From: a virus
Length of the DNA: 21,836 bases
Direction: 5' to 3' (one strand)
Virus record (IMG/VR): IMGVR_UViG_3300007276_000355
Location: 1 to 21,836 of that record
This document shows positions 20,001-21,836 of the stretch, one piece after another. The first letter of the stretch is position 1. Each line of letters begins with the position of its first letter. A model generated the notes under the pieces. It did no database searches. It was not told where the DNA came from and saw only the letters and a program-made list of their open reading frames with translations. The position numbers were made by a program, and so were the translations under genes.

Positions 20001-21836
20001 TTTAGCGGCAGACTCGGCCGTACCGTTTATTGGGCCAAACTCTCCGGCGAACAAGGCTCGTTGCCCTACATCAGAGGGTATAAGCATGTTGTAAATAACA
20101 GCGTCTACTTTGTCTAACATTGTGGGGGACGGGTCTAGTCCCATGAACCGGCGTACCATATCGGTAATAGTGTGTACAAACTGGTTCCAGTAACTAAGTA
20201 CTCTCTTACCTTCAAACCCCGCTATCTTCGCACGCATAGATCGGTCGAACTTGCCATCCACCTGTATGCTATCTAGGATATGTTGGAACTCTGGATTACC
20301 AAATGCTTCCGCCACAAACTCGCCGACATTCGTCATGCCGTAGTACGTTTTTAGGGGAATCCCTCGACCTTCCATCTCCGCCTTCACTGCCTCATACATT
20401 TTTATTAGTCGCTTGGCGTTGGGAGTAGTGCCCCTTGGCTTACCATCTTTTATATTTAGTTCAAATATAGTAGCAGCGTGAGTTACCTCGTGGAGTAAGG
20501 TATCGACAGTCAGCCCTCCCTCCGCCTGCAAATATATAGCGTCTTCCGCTGCAACGTATAGCCCTAACGTCTTCCTAGTTTGTTCTGGGAATGCTTGTAC
20601 TAACGCATCCGCCGGTAACGTGAAGACTTTAGTAGGGCCGAGATTATCGGCTAACGCTTTGGCGATGTTCTTAACTCGTGGGCTTGTAGCCTCTGAAGCA
20701 AGAGTCTCTAATGCACCTTTCACGTCTCCGGCTATCAACTTACTCTGCACAGCAGCAGACAACGGGGTTTCCAGCGCACGTCTATCTTTAGTATCTAGTT
20801 TAGGTACTTGGAGTATTGATCCGCCCTTAGCTACAAAATCTTCTACCTGAGCACGTATCTCCTCAGCCTCTTGCTTCTTACTTTTAACTGTAGGATTTAC
20901 TTCTACCGGCTTAGTTGCGGCTTCTTTACGGATAATCTCTTTTATCTGCTCAACAGTCAGCGGCTCGGCTTCTTCAACCTTGCCCTTCTTAGTAGCTGTG
21001 TCAGCTTTCTTAGCGTCTTTTACAGTCTTGGTTTCCGCCTGTTTTTTGGCTCTCTGAGCAGCAGCTTCTCTACGCTTCTTACGTGCAACGCGTTGGGCGG
21101 CGAGGTTCTTGCCTCCTTCTAGCTCCATCTTCGCCTGCTTTTTCTTTTGCTTCTCGTTAGCTTCGGCTAGCTCGGCAGCAGCTACTTCTTCACGTAGTTT
21201 CTTCTTTGTGTTCTCCACAGCCTTAGCGTCTTCCGCTTTGTCCGTTTCGATTTGTTTGTCCATAGCCGCGTTGGTTTCGGCAGGCAAATTATTTTTAGCC
21301 CACTCTACTACAGCCTTAGCGCTCTTACCGCCTGTACCTCTACGTTTGACTTCAACTGGGTCTACAGCGCCTTTCACATTCCTAACCGCTGGCATGTCGT
21401 TAGCCACTTCAAAAGCGGCAGCACGTAGGGCGCTCTCTGGGTTAGCATAGGCGTTGAAGTACTTAGCTATAACCCTGTCGGTGTTGAACTTATCTTTCGC
21501 GTCTTCGTAGCGTGGCACTGACTCTGCCGGACGCCTCTTGCGGAACTCTTTGTCTTTGCCCTTTTCATCGACGTACTGGGCCACATCAGATACTGGAGCC
21601 AAAGCAGTGCGGTCTGTATCCGCAAGTTTAATTGGAGTATCAACAACTAACTTACCAGTCTCAGGGTCAACAGTGCTCATACCCGGGATTGGCTTTGTGG
21701 GGGTTGTTGTGGCAACAGGTTGTGGCGCTACTTTAGTTTTGGGCGCAGGTTGTACCTTTTTGGTCGCGGGTCGTACCTTTTTGGGCGCAGGTTGTACCTT
21801 TTGCTTGGGTACCTCAATACCCTTATCGGCTAATGC
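17064..21836 (-). CDS. Giant polyvalent virion-type protein with HExxH motif (5' end outside window)
   Basis: At least 1,590 residues. The frame stays open to the right edge, so the ATG at 21680 is internal. In protein order: a visible start ALADKGIEVP, a Pro/Lys repeat linker (KKVQPAP units), a highly charged Lys/Glu/Ala helical region (about 20,830-21,290), then a metallopeptidase-like segment with HEVTH (codons at 20,478-20,492) and a downstream VGEFVAEAFGNPEF that could supply the third ligand. After that comes a long helical body with two hydrophobic stretches (NVSSALVNLSQIPLVVLPYL and YLSSALMAGVQGVPLYGLVR). This layout matches phage polyvalent proteins, which are carried in the virion and injected to act on host targets. 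Whether the peptidase is active is unknown. Convergent with the replication operon. Confidence 0.85.
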   Translation of the reverse strand, partial: ALADKGIEVPKQKVQPAPKKVRPATKKVQPAPKTKVAPQPVATTTPTKPIPGMSTVDPETGKLVVDTPIKLADTDRTALAPVSDVAQYVDEKGKDKEFRKRRPAESVPRYEDAKDKFNTDRVIAKYFNAYANPESALRAAAFEVANDMPAVRNVKGAVDPVEVKRRGTGGKSAKAVVEWAKNNLPAETNAAMDKQIETDKAEDAKAVENTKKKLREEVAAAELAEANEKQKKKQAKMELEGGKNLAAQRVARKKRREAAAQRAKKQAETKTVKDAKKADTATKKGKVEEAEPLTVEQIKEIIRKEAATKPVEVNPTVKSKKQEAEEIRAQVEDFVAKGGSILQVPKLDTKDRRALETPLSAAVQSKLIAGDVKGALETLASEATSPRVKNIAKALADNLGPTKVFTLPADALVQAFPEQTRKTLGLYVAAEDAIYLQAEGGLTVDTLLHEVTHAATIFELNIKDGKPRGTTPNAKRLIKMYEAVKAEMEGRGIPLKTYYGMTNVGEFVAEAFGNPEFQHILDSIQVDGKFDRSMRAKIAGFEGKRVLSYWNQFVHTITDMVRRFMGLDPSPTMLDKVDAVIYNMLIPSDVGQRALFAGEFGPINGTAESAAKIMEDLGDIQKKFKNLTGSKESFIDNAVDLLGDVPANAKKFILNVVGSQGVGDVARKQGFGDLGIRLHKMLNLRRGAMDKADADMRAVTEKLSKFAAADEKNQPQLDKVIYDPVIGATITQLDPTLTEAEATKRYKNSDDLATWKEQQVEWKKLGKEGQDMYVELRDAYKNQFLKLKDSIFNRLDNAVSDESMSKEAANTLKQQVLEQMFSNTTLDVYFPLTREGDFVLSYAFDNPKNPEQAYVVRRFTTKREMERVKAELEKDSKVVTDSIEAKRDLGKATMYDNAPPATFAGKTLKLLKEGNASEELQDAFMTMYMDHLPETSFAQSLRKRTGVLGFEGNSKTAIRTKGFDLARQVVQIEYGGRISGIRSEINNVERPKDVDEKVFADLQAHMDGVANFAINGAKKKGMEKFVKNANQVAFIYTIGFNVSSALVNLSQIPLVVLPYLSSRHGLGASTKAITNASQIVGSTSDYGGGTGIDDLFDLDANGNYTAKDSLSDGQKKMIKDMNLGVLVKAAAEQGQLTKAFLPDALAVHEQGRAARGGIMGSALDVVSNMGAHFGFAQAERFNRQTAMVATYALSLKQLRAKKKAGEKYYASTKAEFVDLSTMSDSDITALAAEEAIYQVQETNGGAVLETSPKWAQQGIGRIAFMYKTYGLQMYYTMFKSAKLFTDNIGDNTPEGIELRRQAKKQIAGVYLSSALMAGVQGVPLYGLVRAIADMFLDEEEDDADTIVRKYIGEGFYKGFAVNALGVDFATRIKLTDLVIQTNRYNNDPSTEEIIGFHLGGPALSVGNRFIRGVKDLREGETERGIESILPAALSNGYKSTFGRFARDEGIYTRRGDPIYDDMSFKDLAFQTMGFAPAEYTFAQEQASMSKRIESGVTGKRQDLLKKLNIARRFGDLKEAKEILKDIKKFNKRHRRQAINGETIRRSASQFSRTTATMHNGVTITKSLRQDAARSRDEYQQGFEVLFGKDE
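21738..21800 (-). repeat. 21-nt tandem repeat in Pro/Lys linker
   Basis: Three 21-base units, the outer two identical and the middle one diverged at four positions, encoding KKVQPAP, KKVRPAT and KKVQPAP on the minus strand. In-frame length changes are likely. The unit is typical of an extended linker between domains. Confidence 0.85.

Noticed and set aside
21109-21450. Plus-strand Ser/Ala/Phe-rich frame
   Set aside because: Antisense of the Lys/Glu/Ala-rich helical region of the giant protein; a typical shadow.
21680-21680. ATG at 21680 as the start of the giant protein
   Set aside because: The frame is open from there to the window edge and encodes an in-frame repeated linker, so the true start lies outside.

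Overview
This window is part of the genome of a tailed double-stranded DNA bacteriophage (Caudoviricetes), most likely of a Gram-negative aquatic bacterium. The evidence is the dense packing of mostly small genes with ATGA-type stop/start overlaps, a family A phage DNA polymerase, an AEP primase fused to a DUF927-like helicase, a DUF3310 protein, a MazG-like pyrophosphohydrolase, a VRR-NUC nuclease, a gp2.5-like ssDNA-binding protein and a giant polyvalent protein. There are no host housekeeping genes, canonical tRNAs, integrase or capsid/terminase genes in view, so the phage family and lifestyle cannot be fixed from this piece.

Layout. Positions 1-17,004 read entirely on the plus strand. (a) 1-3,107: a cassette of a DUF3150-like protein (5' end outside the window), a MoxR-type AAA+ ATPase and a metallopeptidase/VWA (DUF2201-like) protein, with small genes between. 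(b) 3,104-5,739: poorly characterised small proteins, a one-helix membrane protein and a secreted-looking protein made of W-G-T-T-R repeats. (c) 5,739-10,012: nucleotide and DNA metabolism: VRR-NUC nuclease, DUF3310, MazG-like, DNA polymerase A, a RecB/Cas4-like PD-(D/E)XK nuclease and an HNH-like small protein. (d) 10,013-10,260: a non-coding stretch with a sigma70-like promoter, an inverted repeat between its -35 and -10, and a strongly self-complementary leader. (e) 10,261-17,004: SNF2-type helicase, a conserved phage protein, an excisionase-like HTH protein, a cysteine-containing protein and an acidic-tailed SSB that share a C-terminal motif, a second structured intergenic region, then the primase-helicase and a small conserved gene. 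A strong intrinsic terminator at about 17,016-17,057 ends this transcription unit.

From 17,064 to the right edge a single minus-strand reading frame of at least 1,590 codons runs off the window. It encodes a polyvalent virion-type protein with a Pro/Lys-rich repeat linker, a charged helical region and an HExxH metallopeptidase-like motif. It converges on the plus-strand replication unit.

How the genes fit together: primase-helicase, polymerase, SSB and SNF2 helicase form the replication core. VRR-NUC, the PD-(D/E)XK nuclease and the HNH-like protein would process DNA, and the MazG-like enzyme would act on nucleotides. The AAA+/VWA cassette is a separate ATP-driven module of unknown target. 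The most notable unexplained signals are a 26-bp exact repeat containing a 16-bp palindrome placed 19-20 bases before two start codons, the promoter/operator/leader at 10,024-10,260, the nested hairpin region at 13,865-13,965, the repeat protein at 5,236-5,739, and a leucine at the E. coli Pol I Phe762 position of the polymerase.
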